From Antedon mediterranea (lineage: Eukaryota > Echinodermata > Crinoidea > Comatulida > Antedonidae), in the NCBI RefSeq assembly GCF_964355755.1, contig NC_092677.1, positions 13,352,601 to 13,416,600 on the forward strand: 64,000 nucleotides of DNA, in the 5' to 3' direction. How positions within the stretch are numbered: position 1 is the first letter of the stretch; every line of letters begins with the position of its first letter. This document shows positions 24,867 through 38,600 of this stretch, piece after piece. Both the position numbers and the translations under genes were made by a program. The notes beneath the pieces were generated by a model that was not told the DNA's origin, searched no databases, and was given only the letters and a program-made list of their open reading frames with translations.

Positions 24867-27800
24867 ATGCCGCGAGGAAGACCGCCTAAATTGAAGATTC
24901 GTATTGACGGTTTATCAGGTAGGAATTGTTAAGTGTTTGGTGGGTAATTTATTACTTATTATCTGCAATTAATCAGTCCGCTTTTCGCTGTTTTGCTTCC
25001 ACCATGTAGTTCCGTATCGTCAACTCTGTTTTTTGTGAGTAAATCAGCTACTCCTTGAGCGGAATAATACATCAATTTTCACTTTACTCAAATCGTTGGC
25101 GGCGAAATTTGAGGAACTTTCTTGTAATTATATTATCCCTAAATATTTACTTGTATTTATCGTCAATTATGGTTACAAATTAAACGAAAAATCTCTTATT
25201 TTCAATCATAGTTTATTACAAACGAAGACCGCCCAAAAGCCTTTGTCAGCCTAGGCTATTGCGTTTCTATGTCTAGGCCAATCAATGCAAAGGTTCAATG
25301 ATTAATGAAGGGAGGAGGGCCTTTCCCCGCCGGGGAGGTTATGTACCTTCCTACCTTTTGTAAACCTAGGCCTCTTGCCGACAGTCATGACATTATTCTA
25401 ATGGCATAATGTTTAGATTAAAAAGAGTTAATCAAACTCAATTTCCTAAACAAAATTTAGGCCTAGGCCTACACAATATTAATATTATGCTAATAAAACA
25501 TTAATTACAAACAGTACAACAATAATTATTAGCCTGAATAAATGAAAGAAGGGCTTTCTCTTCTAAATAAGTGTTTCTTTTAAAATTGTAGTCTATTTTT
25601 GTGACTTTGTGCTACTATGCTTTTGAGAGCGGTGGTGGTATGGCGTAGAGTTAAAGCTTGTTTCCTAGGAAACTACGCAAGGACAAAGCTCAATGCAAGT
25701 AATATAATAGCCTACAGAATGTCCGAGATAACTCTAAGTCTAATATGAAACCGCACAATTATCATTGCCCTAAAATTATGAAAACAGAGAAATCTCCAGA
25801 ATAAATGGACAAATCAATTACCCACACACCACAAAGCAGGCTGTTCAAAACCCTATGATGAGTGTCAAACGACCAAGATTACTAAACTTAATTCTAGATA
25901 GTTTGAGAACTGAAATAATTCATTTGATTTTATTGGAATTTAATGTCATATTTGTTTATATTTTGTATAGGAATCGGTATTGAAAACAATGCTCCTACTT
26001 CTCCAGGCACTGGTCCTTACAAATGTGAGAAGTGTGGTGAGCAATTTAAGAAATTTGCACAGGTTAAACGACATGAACGAAAGCATGATTATGAGAAACC
26101 ATACAAGTGTGAATCATGTTCGGAATCGTTTAACAAAGAGTACAACTTGATGTTACATAAAGCTTTACATGATCTGGATACTCCGCAATGTCCAGATTGC
26201 CAGAAGAAGTTCTCAAGAGTTGCGAGTCTGAAAGCTCACCTTCTGATTCATGAAGAGGATGAGTGTATTGATTGTCAGGATTGTGGAGAAGAATTTGCAT
26301 TCCAGGTAAGTTTTTATCCAGGTGGATTGCTTGAATTTAAAACTAAGTCTCAAAGCTTACAGTATTAAGTAATTCCAAAATTGTCTTTTTTTTCAAATAC
26401 ACAACAATAAGCAACTTACTACTGACATACAGGATGCCTCATTTGAGGTTTGAGGAGTATAGTAAAACAAGGCACTAGGTTTTGAATTCTGGACATAGTG
26501 GTCCTTAGGATTTGGATTGAAGTACGCACATACCACCAGCTACTTCACTACACTCCTCATGTTATATTATGTTTTTATTTTCAACACTAGTTCGAACTGG
26601 ATAAACACATTAAAAGCCATGTAGAAAACCTTGGAGATGGAACATCAGCAGATTGTAAGATTTGTGGAGAAGTCTTTGTTTTGTCAACGGACCTGAAAGA
26701 TCATATGATAAAATGTCATTACAAAGCTAAGTTAGTATGATTTTTGCATATCTTACAATAATGTACATTTACTACGTATATTAGTTCTGAAAAGAACTGT
26801 TGAATTCAACAGTTCTTTTCAGAACTAACGTGGTGTACCACAAACTTATATCAACATTTAATTTCGTCATGCAAACCTTCAAACAATATAATGTACATTT
26901 AGTTTCAAATTTAAACTCATATAGCAACCCACCTTCTCTCTCCCATGCCTTTTCTCTCCAAACACATTGTTTAAATCACAGTCTACTGTGCAGGCTTCTT
27001 TGTTGTTGGTTTAATTAGCTTCAATTATCTTGTTGGTCCAGTACTGTACTTCTTTCTTGGGTTAAAATCTATCTGAATGACAGACTAGGTATCTTGAGGT
27101 TCGAGTCCTACCTGAAAATTACATGTAAATATGTTATGGTGTTTATTTAGCATAAAGTATGATATGTCAGAATAGGGCAAACATCAGACCAATTACAGTG
27201 ATCCCTAACTCAAAGTTAATTTTTGTTTCTAGGTCTACTCTTTTAAATGCAAAGTCATATCGTAAACACATCGATCGCTCTGCATTTCAACATGAATGTG
27301 ATCACTGCAGCAAATGTTTCCAGAAACCAAGTCAACTGTTGCGACATCGAAGGATACACACAGGTTGGTTAAATAATATAGTTTACATACATACTGTTCT
27401 GTCTGAAATCACTGATGCATGACCCTTGCTCTAATACAGAGGTTACAGCAATGCTTCTCCTCGATCCTGATACTGTATGACGAATGCTATGCGATCATTG
27501 CATTGGTGTTTATTAACCAATTTTTCATTTGTGTCTCTTGAACCAAATTAGGTGAACGTCCTTACTCTTGTGACCAATGTGACAAGGCATTCAATCAAAA
27601 AGGAGCTCTGCTCATTCATATGACAAAACATACAGGAGAACGACCTCATTGTTGCGACCTTTGCCCTCAAACCTTTTCACAGAAAGGAAATCTCCGAGCT
27701 CATATTGCTAGAGTCCATGAAATTAACCGAGGAATGAACAACACTTACCATTGTGTCCAGTGCACATGTGTGTTCAGGAAGCTAGGGAGTTTAAATGCAC

Positions 27801-30800
27801 ATATGAGCAGAATGCATGGTGCTGAGGGCATGGTAATGGACACAAGTATTGAAGTTCAAGATAGTGAACCAGTTATGTTAGTGCAAAATCAACTTGGCTT
27901 AACTGATGAAGCAGTTGATGATGTCGTTCAGCAGTTAATGAATCTCTCTGAGCAAGTTACTGGAGCTTCCGATGCAACGCAGCAGATTCACCAGATAGCA
28001 ATTAGTAGTAATATTAGCTCGGATATCTTACAAAAGGCTTTAGAAACCAGTGGTCTTATTGAAGCTGCAGAAGCTGAAATCCAGAGTCAGCAGAGTCAAG
28101 AGGGAGAGGAAGGAACCTCTATTGTGCCATTCCAAGGAAGTCAAGATGTCATTCAAGGTGTCCAGCAAGTAGCTCAGTCTGTTGCAATTCTTCTGAAGAA
28201 ACAGCAAGTTAAAAGATGTGTAGTTCCTAGATATCATTATTGTAATTATTGTCAGAAGTCCTTCAAGAAACCAAGTGATCTTCAAAGACATATACGAATA
28301 CACACACGAGAAAAGCCTTACAAATGTACTGTGTGTGAAAGAGCATTTACAGTAAAGAGCACTTTAACTGCTCATATGCGCACTCACACAGGCGTAAAGG
28401 AATACAAATGTCATGTTTGCAATAAATGCTTCACAACCCATGGCAGCATGAAAGTTCATTTACGTCTTCATACTGGAGCTAAGCCTTTTGGTTGTCCATA
28501 TTGTGATAAAAAGTTTAGGACTTCAGGTCACAGAAAAACTCACATTTCTTCACATTACAACAATACAACTATACGACGTCCAAGAAGAATTCAAAGGCCT
28601 AAACCTTCTGTGGATCTTCCAGATGTTACACTTCAAGAACCAATCTTGATCACTGATAATGGTCTAATACAACAACCACCACGTAGTTCAATCAACCAGT
28701 TTTTAACAACTGATCTTCAACAGATTGGTGGTGTTGATCGACCATATAAGTGTGGGCACTGCGAACGAGCCTTCAAGAAATCTAGTCATCTTAAACAGCA
28801 TACGCGGTCCCACACTGGTGAAAAGCCATTTAAATGTGGAGAATGCAGTAAATGTTTTGTGTCTACTGGTGTACTAAAAGCCCATATGAGGACTCATACT
28901 GGAGTTAAGAACCACCAGTGCAATATGTGCCAAGGTCTGTTCACTACTAGTGGAAGCTTGAAAAGGCATATGTCCACACACAGTGAACTACGACCATTCA
29001 TGTGTCCTTACTGTCAGAAAACATTCAAAACCTCGGTCAATTGTAAGAAGCACATGAAGACACACAAAAGAGAGCTTGCAATGCAGCAACTTCAGCAGGA
29101 ACAGCAAGGGCAAGATCAAGTCAGTCAACAGCAACAAGATGCTAGCCTTGCTGAATTGGAAGAGCAGACTACAGCCATCTTGGAGCAACTTGGTCAGGCA
29201 CAGACTCTGGGACCTCCTACCAGTTTATCTGATCAAACAGGTGGACAAAACACAGTTGTGCCAGAAACATTGACAGAATCAGCCAATATGCTTCAGGAAG
29301 GATTGTCTCAAGAAACCTTAACTCAAGCAGCATTGGGTGCTCGAAATCTAACGCAAGTATCACTTACGCAACAGACATTGAATGCCATTGCCAACCAACA
29401 AGTGATGGCTGCTAATCAACAAGCTCTTTCTCAGGAACAGCAGATTAGTCTACAAACCCAACAGATTCAACAGCAATTAGAAGCCATTACTGGGCAGCGG
29501 TCATCAATTTTACAGCAACAGTCAAATAATAACTCTGCAATACAAGCCATTATGTTAAATAATATGCTGCAACCCCAACTCCAAATTCAAACTGAGGCTG
29601 ATAATGATAAAAGGACTTACTTATGCTCATACTGTTCAAAAGGATTTAAAAAGTCCAGCCACTTAAAACAGCATGTTCGTTCGCATACAGGTGAAAAGCC
29701 ATTTCCTTGCAGACAGTGTGGAAGAGCTTTTGTCACTTCTGGTGTACTTAAATCCCATTTACGCACTCATTCTGGTGTTAAGAACTTTCGGTGTAATATC
29801 TGTCAAGCAGCATTCTCAACCAACGGCTCTTTACACAGACATATGGTAGTTCATAGCTCTGAGAGACCATACAAATGTAATCAATGCAACCAGACATTTC
29901 GTACTAGACTTCTTCTTAAACGACATGAACAAACACATTTAAAAGAACAGACAAAGGTTGCAAAGAAAGTAAAAGATGTATTGCAGCTAACGAATGAACA
30001 AGCTATGCATCTAGTTAATTCATCGCCAACCAAGGGTCTGTCTGTGTCCGAAAAAATCCTTATTCAGTCAGCTGCTGAAAAGGGTCGTATCAGTGAAATT
30101 AAAGATAAAATAGAAGAACTCAAAAGAGCACCTAGACACAAAAATCAATGTACTAAATGTCCAAAGAGCTTCAAGAAACCAAGTGATCTGGTGCGTCACC
30201 AGAGAATTCATACAGGTGAAAAGCCATTCAAATGTGATAAATGCGATAAAGCTTTTGCTGTTAAATCAACTCTAGACTGTCATATGCGTGTTCATAATGG
30301 CTCCAAGCAGTTCACTTGCCACATGTGCAAATCACAATTTGCTACAAAGGGGAGCTTGAAAGTTCACATGCGATTACATACAGGAGCAAAACCATTTAAA
30401 TGCCCATATTGTGGTGAGTGTTTCCGTACATCAGGATCTAGAAAGATGCACATACATCAACACATGAAACCTGATGCTCCGCCAAAGAAGCAACGTAAGC
30501 AGCCACAGGCTAAACCAGCCACTGAGATTGAAGAAAATGAAGAGAATATCCCATCACTATCCACTACCATGACATCTGAAGCAAACCCAACAGTTTGTCA
30601 AGTGCAGACAACATCTGGTAACATTGATCAAACAAATCTACAACCAGCATTTCCGCAAGGTATTCTCCCTATTACATTGTCAGGAGGTGAATATGCACAA
30701 TTTAGTGATGGTTCAATTGCGACTGTGTTAACTCAAGGATTAGAAGGCATGCAGCTACAGTTGAACACTACCAATATTGGACAAGGACTGCAGATTTCTG

Positions 30801-32898
30801 GCCTGGATTCTAACATTACCGTTCAGATTGATCCAAACATTCTGCAACAACTTCAACAAGCTGTATTAAATCCTGTCGCTCTTCAAACTGAATTGGGAAC
30901 AATCCAGACAAGTTCAGAGAATGCTTTATCTCATGGAGCAGTGATCCAGAACATGGAGATACAACCTAATTTCTTAGTCCAACTTGATGGAAACTCTCTT
31001 CAACAACTTCAAATACAGCAGTCGGCAGATGCAGGCAGATTGCAAGTAGTTGATAATGTAGCCAACTCTGGGGATACTATTCGTGTTGTACAGACCGATT
31101 CTGGTTTCACTGCTGTACCATCTATGCTTTCACAAACACAGGTTACAGAATCAAGTGCACAAAATATATCTGATGATAGTAGCATTGGTAAAGTGCAGAG
31201 TGGTTCACAATCAGTAACAAATCCACAAATGTCAGGACACATAGTACAAGAACATTCTCAGATATTTCTTCAAGCACAAGAGACCCTTCCGCATGATGCT
31301 CAGTCTTTGCTACCTCAAACATCTTATGAAAACATTCAACTGGCACAATCTACAGAGTCATCGGCGATGCCTCTTGCAGGTTCTATTTCGTCATCACAGA
31401 ACGAAACAACCAATAGTATACAACTTTCTCTAGAAAGTGGAGAAACCCTTACACTACCACAGGCCATTCTTTTCCAACAGGAGTTGTTACCACAGGCAAA
31501 CCCAAATGATGGTAATGCAAGTTCTACTCAACATGCAACTTTTTCAGATACATCTATGGATGTACCTGGATTAGATGAAGAAATGGTTGAACCAACAGAA
31601 CCTAGTGGTGATTTACTTGGAGAGAATCTTGCAGATGATAGTCAAGGTGTAGACAAAGATCATGAAAATGCATCAACAAGCAGTGCTCTCTCAGCTGCAG
31701 CATCAATTGGTTCAATTTACCCTTGCACTGAACCTGAATGTAAATCTGTAAGTTTATCACATTTAACTACTACTAACCCACCTGGTAATAAATCCAACAC
31801 CTCATTCATTTTCAAAATTATCTACAGTATGTGGATGTATATACAAAATAGTACAAAAATGTGAAAATATATTATATTTGTTTATGTTGACAACTAGGTG
31901 TTTACACAAATGAACCAATTAAGAAGACATCAACGTGAAGCGCATGAAGAAATACGTCCTCATGTGTGCAGTACGTGTTCCAAGGCATTCAAACGACCAG
32001 GCCATCTGAAGGAGCACATGGCCACTCACCAACCAGGCCCATCACCCAATAAGAATAAGCCCACCCCACATGTGTGCTCAGAGTGTGCTAAAGCATTTGC
32101 TAAGCCTAGTCAGCTGGAAAGACACAGGCGTATACACACAGGTAAGAAGATGCGGTAATTGTGGAAACAATTTTAGCTACTGTATGGTGCGCAAAATGAG
32201 CAATAGCATGCAAGATAATGGATATTTAATCTTCTCATTTGTTTCTTCAATTTAATAGGTGAACGTCCATTCAAGTGTCCACAGTGTGATAAAGCCTTTA
32301 ACCAGAAAAATGGTCTCCTGATACACATGAACACCCACACAGGTGAACGACCTTTTAAGTGTCCTTACTGCGATCACATGTTTTCACAACGAGGTAAGTT
32401 GAACTAGTTATTGAGCATCACATTATTATACAGTTTCAACAAGCATTTTTTTGCTCACAAACAGCTTCATGTTTTTGTTTTCGGAATTGATTGAAAAACT
32501 GTATCCTTGAGCTTGTCTTGTAGTGGAACTGGCTTGGCTTCCAATCCATGTGTCGGGCTTGGAATTATTTCGATTCCACTTATTATTATAAAATAAAATT
32601 ATAGTTTATGGTTTCTCGCTATTTGATGAATATGAATTTTTTTTTTTTTAAAATACAGTATATAGTAATGTATGCATGCTTTATATTTGTAGGAAATTTG
32701 AAAACTCATCTTCTTCGCAACCACCAAGATAAGATGATACCCGGTACAAGCCTCATCCAAGATGGAGTAGGCGGCTCATTTGACCTGAGTGATGTCATTG
32801 AGTCATTTGATGACCCAACAACAAAAACCATCGATGAGGTTGATAATGTTACGGAGGGGTTAGATCTTGAAAGAACTATGAACTTCTTTGTTGACTAA
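24867..32898 (+). CDS. ZNF236: ZNF236 orthologue, 30-finger C2H2 protein, 8 exons
   Basis: Coding exons: 24867-24918, 25971-26305, 26591-26730, 27233-27363, 27552-31747, 31898-32141, 32259-32393, 32693-32898. All have GT-AG ends with matching phases; they sum to 5,439 nt and 1,812 aa. The start MPRGRPPK resembles an AT-hook. I count 30 C2H2 fingers, several split across introns: nine N-terminal, four blocks of four (28,228-28,560; 28,741-29,065; 29,618-29,940; 30,138-30,470), then five near the C terminus. Long Gln-rich linkers lie between blocks and after block four. The tail is acidic ([12 protein letters not shown]). Human ZNF236 is known as a roughly 1,845-aa protein with 30 fingers, so length and finger number both fit. 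It is a nuclear DNA-binding regulator by family. The first exon is short and its ATG was chosen because exon 2 continues its phase. The transcript boundaries are not known. Confidence 0.88.
26781..26828. repeat. 48-bp perfect palindrome in intron 3 of ZNF236
   Basis: Perfect inverted repeat centred on GAATTC, with arms reading TTAGTTCTGAAAAGAACTG and its complement. The same arm plus the adjacent GTGGTGTACC word occurs at 45,669-45,705 in the Penelope-like fragment, so this looks like two element ends head to head. Confidence 0.9.
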
Positions 32899-34017
32899 CA
32901 CAAAACAATTAAAATATGGAAATATTTGTTAAAAATACACACAAAAAAATATTTATTTGTATTTAAAATTACTGTATATGGAAAAATGTTTGTTTTTATC
33001 TGTATTTGTATTAAAAATAACTGGCTTGAAACTATTTTAAGAATTTTGTTAAAAAACTGAATTGAATTTTGTTCTATGACCACCACTACCTTGAATAATA
33101 ATTTGTTAGCAAGTTACTTGAGCTGTTAGTTTCATTTTTTTAATTATTTAAAATATTTACTACTGTCATGATATAAATTACACCCAATTTTTTATTATAT
33201 ATATGTATAATGTAATATGGATGAATTCATTCATCATTCAATCAACTACTACAGTGATGTGATGTTATTTGGGGAATAAATAGGTATTATTTGGCATGTA
33301 ATAATAAACAACAGCTTCATTCATTTTTACAAATTTTACAAATCACAAATTCAGTGCATAAGTTAATATTTGCAAAGATGAAGTATGTGAAAACTTGTTC
33401 ACTAAAGATATTTTTGAGAGAAAAATATCAAAATTTTTGTTGTAGAACTTCAACCAGTTTAAAATAAAATATTACAATTACCACGAATTACAATTGAAAT
33501 GTTGATTTATTGTTTTCTTCAATGTTTATATACAAAAAATGTTTCACAATAGACGTCAGAAAAAATACATCAAATTATATAAGATCAAATTAAACTTACC
33601 AATTTTTTACAAAGCAATGAATGAAAACGGAATATAAAAAATGCAGTTTAGAAAATATTTGTATTAAAAAAATATTGATAAATTTGGAGAAAAAAAGAAT
33701 ATTTGGATTGCTTATATTAAAGAATATACAAACAATGAAAACAAAAATTTGAAATTGGTTGCCAGAAATGTATTATCTATCAATGATGATATAATTACAC
33801 TGGTATTTTGAAAAAGTTGACACCTCAAGAACAGAAATTATAAAGAAACTTCCTAATAGTCACAACACATTTTGAGCTTTTGACTATAATATTAGGGTTT
33901 ACAATCTAGCCATCAGCGGTTTTGGAAATTATAAAATAATTACAACAAAACAAGTATATAAAAATGTGTTTTCCTTATGCATAGTATGGCAGTTTGAAAT
34001 GTCATATGCAGTGTTAA

Positions 34018-34288
34018 AGGGGACGAAACGGAATGAAGATAGTAGGAAAGAGCAAGAAAATAGTGTGAAAGGGACAAAGCTAGTGTGAAAAGAGATGAAA
34101 CTAGTGTGAAAGGGGACGAAACTAGTATGAAAAGGGATGAAGCTAGTGTGAATGGTGGATGAAGCTAGTGTGAAAGGGGATGAAGCTAGTGTGAAAGGGA
34201 ACGAAGCTAGTTTGAAAAGGGAACGAAGCTAGTTTGAAAAGGGATGAAGCTAGTGTGAAAGGGGACAAAGCTCAGTGTGAAAGAGGGG
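34018..34288 (+). repeat. minisatellite, 21-bp unit
   Basis: About eleven imperfect units near GAAGCTAGTGTGAAAGGGGA plus T. Purine-rich on the plus strand, with degenerate edges. It lies between the convergent gene ends. Confidence 0.9.
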
Positions 34289-34619
34289 AGGTTGTATTAG
34301 ATAGAGGTGGAAAAAGAAAACAAAAATAAACATAAGAAATATATAGGGTATATACTAGATAACATAATTTTATATACATAATCATTTTACAAGGTCAGTG
34401 TTACGGTATTTAAATAAGTCTCCCATTTACAGTAGCAATATATACTCTATATAATGCGATTTCATTTTTTTTTCCAATGATTTTTTAATGTTAAATTATC
34501 CAAGATATTCTATTTAAAAAGACCACTATTCAGTTACAAATAAAATAATATTTTAGACATACAAAACATGTACACTTGTCTTTTACACATTTGAATAAGC
34601 ACTACGAAGTTGGGAATGT

Positions 34620-34890
34620 GTGGCTTACCTGAAGATATGTTGCTGACCTGGGGATGCATTGCTGACCTGGGAATATGTTGCTCACCTAAGGGATGTGTTG
34701 CTGGACTGGGGATATGTTACTGACCTGGGGATGTGTTGCTGACCTGGGGATGCGTTGCTGACCTGGGAATATATTGCTTACCTGGGGATATGTTGCTCAC
34801 CTAAGGGATGTGTTGCTGGACTGGGGATATGCTGCTGACCTGGGGATAAGTTGCTCACCAGGGATGTAATATGGCACCTGGGAATTACTA
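34620..34890 (+). repeat. minisatellite, 19-bp unit with higher-order repeat
   Basis: Units near GTTGCTGACCTGGGGATAT. A longer variant block containing CTCACCTAAGGGATGTG followed by TTGCTGGACTGGGGATATG occurs twice (about 34,680 and 34,795), showing duplication of multi-unit blocks. The unit is the reverse complement of the small array at 5,814-5,920. Confidence 0.9.
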
Positions 34891-35622
34891 TTACAGTACA
34901 GGGGTATTATGTTTACTGATGATGAATTGGATCTTAACGCTTATATGTAATGCAGATGTTTGTGCTGTAATAGTGACAAATTAATTAAATTAATTAATTG
35001 AATATTAGTACAAACGTGTAACAGACGTCAAGGTGCATGCATAACTATACTCTTGCAACTACATTAAATTATATCATAAATAGTGTTTTAGTGCCAATCT
35101 TTATAATTCTACAAATGTAAACTATATTATAAAACAATTTTGCAAACTTGTTATACCTAATATTGTGATGTGAAATGTTCAACTTTTAGAAATAAATATG
35201 GAAAATGCTTTTATTTACCAAACATTTCCATGTGATTTGGTCCCTTGGAACTTTGTGAATAACGGTCACAAAATTAGAATTTATCATGGAAATCAAAGGC
35301 CATGAAACAGTAATGAGCAGTAATAGTATTACAAAAATCTAAAAACTTTACAGTAATATTACTGATATTATTGCACCAAATAAAAATCAAATATTTATAA
35401 TCTTTAACACCAATTGTGTTGTGTACATATCTAGTAATTATAAAAAAAAACCACTTTGCAGACCTATATATACCTATATACAAAAAATATCATCAAATTT
35501 GGAAGCTTTTCAGACCAAGTAATAATATTCATCATTCCAATTTGGACTGGCAGTTTCTGATTTCAGTCAAATAGATATGTACAAAAAATGATTTTACTTG
35601 GTAAATAAAAAAATCAAAACTC

Positions 35623-38600
35623 TTATTCTTCATCTTGCATACGTCGAAGTGCTGCCTCAAATGCCAACATCCTTCTTTGTCGGACATCTGATTGGTTTGT
35701 GTTGCCTGACGAAGATATTAGTTGTTCACTTGGTTCAACCATGCCATTATTTAAATTACCGTCTTCATTAGGCGATTCTGATTGGAATGAAGAGGTGGTA
35801 GCTGAGGCTGTTTTTTGAGATAAATTCTCATTCGCATGCTTCATTATATAACGCCTAGATGAAAATATAGAAAGCTTGTTAATAAAGGAAATTGTGAAAA
35901 TGTATTGCTTGGTACGGTTTCAACCTGACCACTTTTTTACAGAGGCCTTTGTTTGTTTGTTTTCTTTCTTTCTTTATTTCCATTCACAACAAAAAAACAA
36001 ACATACATAAAGAATCATTACAAAAATGAAAGAAAAACTTGTGAAAACTGGACCACCTTATTTCTTGTGGCTACATCACTGATACTATAATGCACTATTT
36101 TGAGAAACCAGGGATTAATTTCACACTTTATACATAGCTTTATTATTATTTAATAATAATCACGACCATATATAGTATATTGCATCGCTGCAGTGAGAAT
36201 ATTGCCTGGCTGCAGTGAGTGTATTGCATGGCTAGAGCAAGTATATTGCATAGCTGCAGTGAGTATATTGTATTGCTGCAGTTAAGTATATTGCATGGCT
36301 GTAGTGAGTATATTGCATTGCTGCAGTGAATATATTGCATGGCTGCAGTGAGTATATTGCATTTCTGCAGTGAGTATATTGCATAACTGCAGTGAGTATA
36401 TTGCATGGCTGAAGTGAGTATATTGCATGGTTGCAGTGAGTATATTGCATGGCTACAGTGAGTATATTAAATTTGAAGCTTTGGTAGAAGGATTTCATGG
36501 TCATGAAAATGGGTAAAGTTGGATTGAACTTCTGGCAAATTTTTCAAATGCACTATTAATATTATATCACACAATACATTCACTCCTCTTAAAAAGACTA
36601 CAGTACATTTCAATCAATTTAGGTCATATTAAATGTAGTAATAAAGTACTAGTAGTAGCAAAATTGAAAGACATTGAGCACTACAGTAATGCCAAATAGA
36701 AGCATCTCACTTTCTGGCTTTCTGCATCAGTTGTTTTTTTCTTTGGTTTAATATTTCTTCTCGTTCTGATGCATTTTTTGAAAATCTACTTGGCATTGAT
36801 TCAACGCTTGAATATTCTGAAGCTGGTTCTTGCTCTCTAAAAATATGAAATGAAGAAATATTTCATAAATACAAATAATATTGCATTTTAATATATTCTC
36901 TTTCATCAAATACCATACTCCATGAAAAAGATTTTTTCATATCCGAAGACTCACAAATTATTTGTCTTTTCTCTTTAAAATGTTCTTAATGGTACTTTTC
37001 AATTCAGCAGTTCGTTTTTAAATAAATAGTTAAGGGGAACAAAAGATAAAATAATTATATTAGATCATGTTCGTCTAGAATTATAACAAATTATGTACCT
37101 GAGATGCTGTGTCTGCATGGCACTTGCATCTCCAGCTTCCCCTATCCTCTGCTCTCCTTGAACCACATCTTCTTCTTGGCGTGTCTCCACTGTATAACTT
37201 GGGCTCAGATTAGCATGAGGGTTTGTGTTAGCACTGAACTGGACAGGGTTGTGTTGGGGTTGAGCCGGACGAACATCTTGCTCAGGTGGGGGAGTTGGAT
37301 CATCCGGTATGGGTACCGCAGGAATATGGATGCGATGCTCAAGGATATTGTCGATAGTTATTTCCATTGATCGTGTACGTTGTAGGTCTTCTAAGATGAT
37401 TTGAAGGGGAATATTTGGAAACATTTGTTGGACATTGTTCGCCTGGGAAAAAAACACAAACCCATCAAATCTGATCATTACAGTATAAAACCAAAAATAA
37501 ATATTGGCTTCTTTCACCTTGTATATTTAGTATATCAAGGGCATAGGCTGGGTTGGGCATTGGGAAGTGCACTTCTCAGGGAAGTGCAACTGCAGGTTAG
37601 CAAATTACTGGGGGTGGATAAAGGATTTCAGAATACTTTATGAACCTACACTTGGTCAGAAATGTCACACTTACACTAAACATATCAGTACTGCTACTAT
37701 ATTTAGACAGTTAAAAATAGCATTGATCTATAAAGTCAATGGCAACACTTTGGTTAGCCAGTGTTTTAAGTGTTCTGGTATTTATTGAATTTCTAATTGT
37801 AACAAAGTGAATAATGATGAATGAAAAATGAATAAATATATCATATGTTATAATAATTATACTATAAACTAGAATTTAATTCGTCACTTTGACGAATTAT
37901 AGGTGATCATTTTTATTATTTTAATGAAATTAACATTTTTTAAACATGCACGTACGTTAACATACGATCGTAAAAAGTTGATGTACGCCATCCTATGACA
38001 TGTTGCATATACACTTATAGCACTAAGTTGTACCTATTATGTTTCATATACAATATGTACAGTATATACTGTATATCTATATACAGTGTAGCATAGGTGA
38101 AATTACGGGACCCACATCGTGTTCTAAATTGTTGGTATGATGGAATTATCAAAATAAACTCAAAGATAAAAATTTCGAAAAATAATGAATTGAGCAAATA
38201 AAATATAAGGATTGGAAGAGAATTTGACACGTAGAAGCGCAATGCGCGCTCTTTGAAATTTGTATAACTTCAACTAAAGAAATTTAAAAACTACTTTTTA
38301 ACTTCAACTGGCCATAAGATAACGTCACAACATCCGATAGGCTTAATTTTTATATGAATTCATATCTACATTTTATCAGCTTTCATAATAAGTTATAATC
38401 TTCAAGGTCACCTTTAATTCTGAAGAGCTGTAAGATATTCAAATGTATGGTGTAGCTGAAAATACACGACCTAGGTTATTCAAGTTTTTACGCATGATAA
38501 CGTCATCAAAATGAAAATATTGACAACTCATGAGAAAGATAATTAATTGAGCAAGCACATACTAAAAGTTGAGCGAAAATTGGGTTCAAATAACGGAGAT

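Larger units (their letters stand above)
32899..35622. other. convergent 3' region between ZNF236 and AMFR
   Basis: No coding sequence. It should contain both 3' UTRs. A candidate poly(A) signal for the plus-strand gene is AATAAA at 33,275-33,280, 377 nt after the stop. A candidate for the minus-strand gene is TTTATT (AATAAA on the minus strand) at about 35,210-35,215, roughly 410 nt after its stop. Two minisatellites lie between them. Confidence 0.5.

Noticed and set aside
36146-36504. Open frames with repeated MQYTHCS / CNILTA residues on the minus strand
   Set aside because: By-product of the 22-bp minisatellite inside AMFR intron 12.
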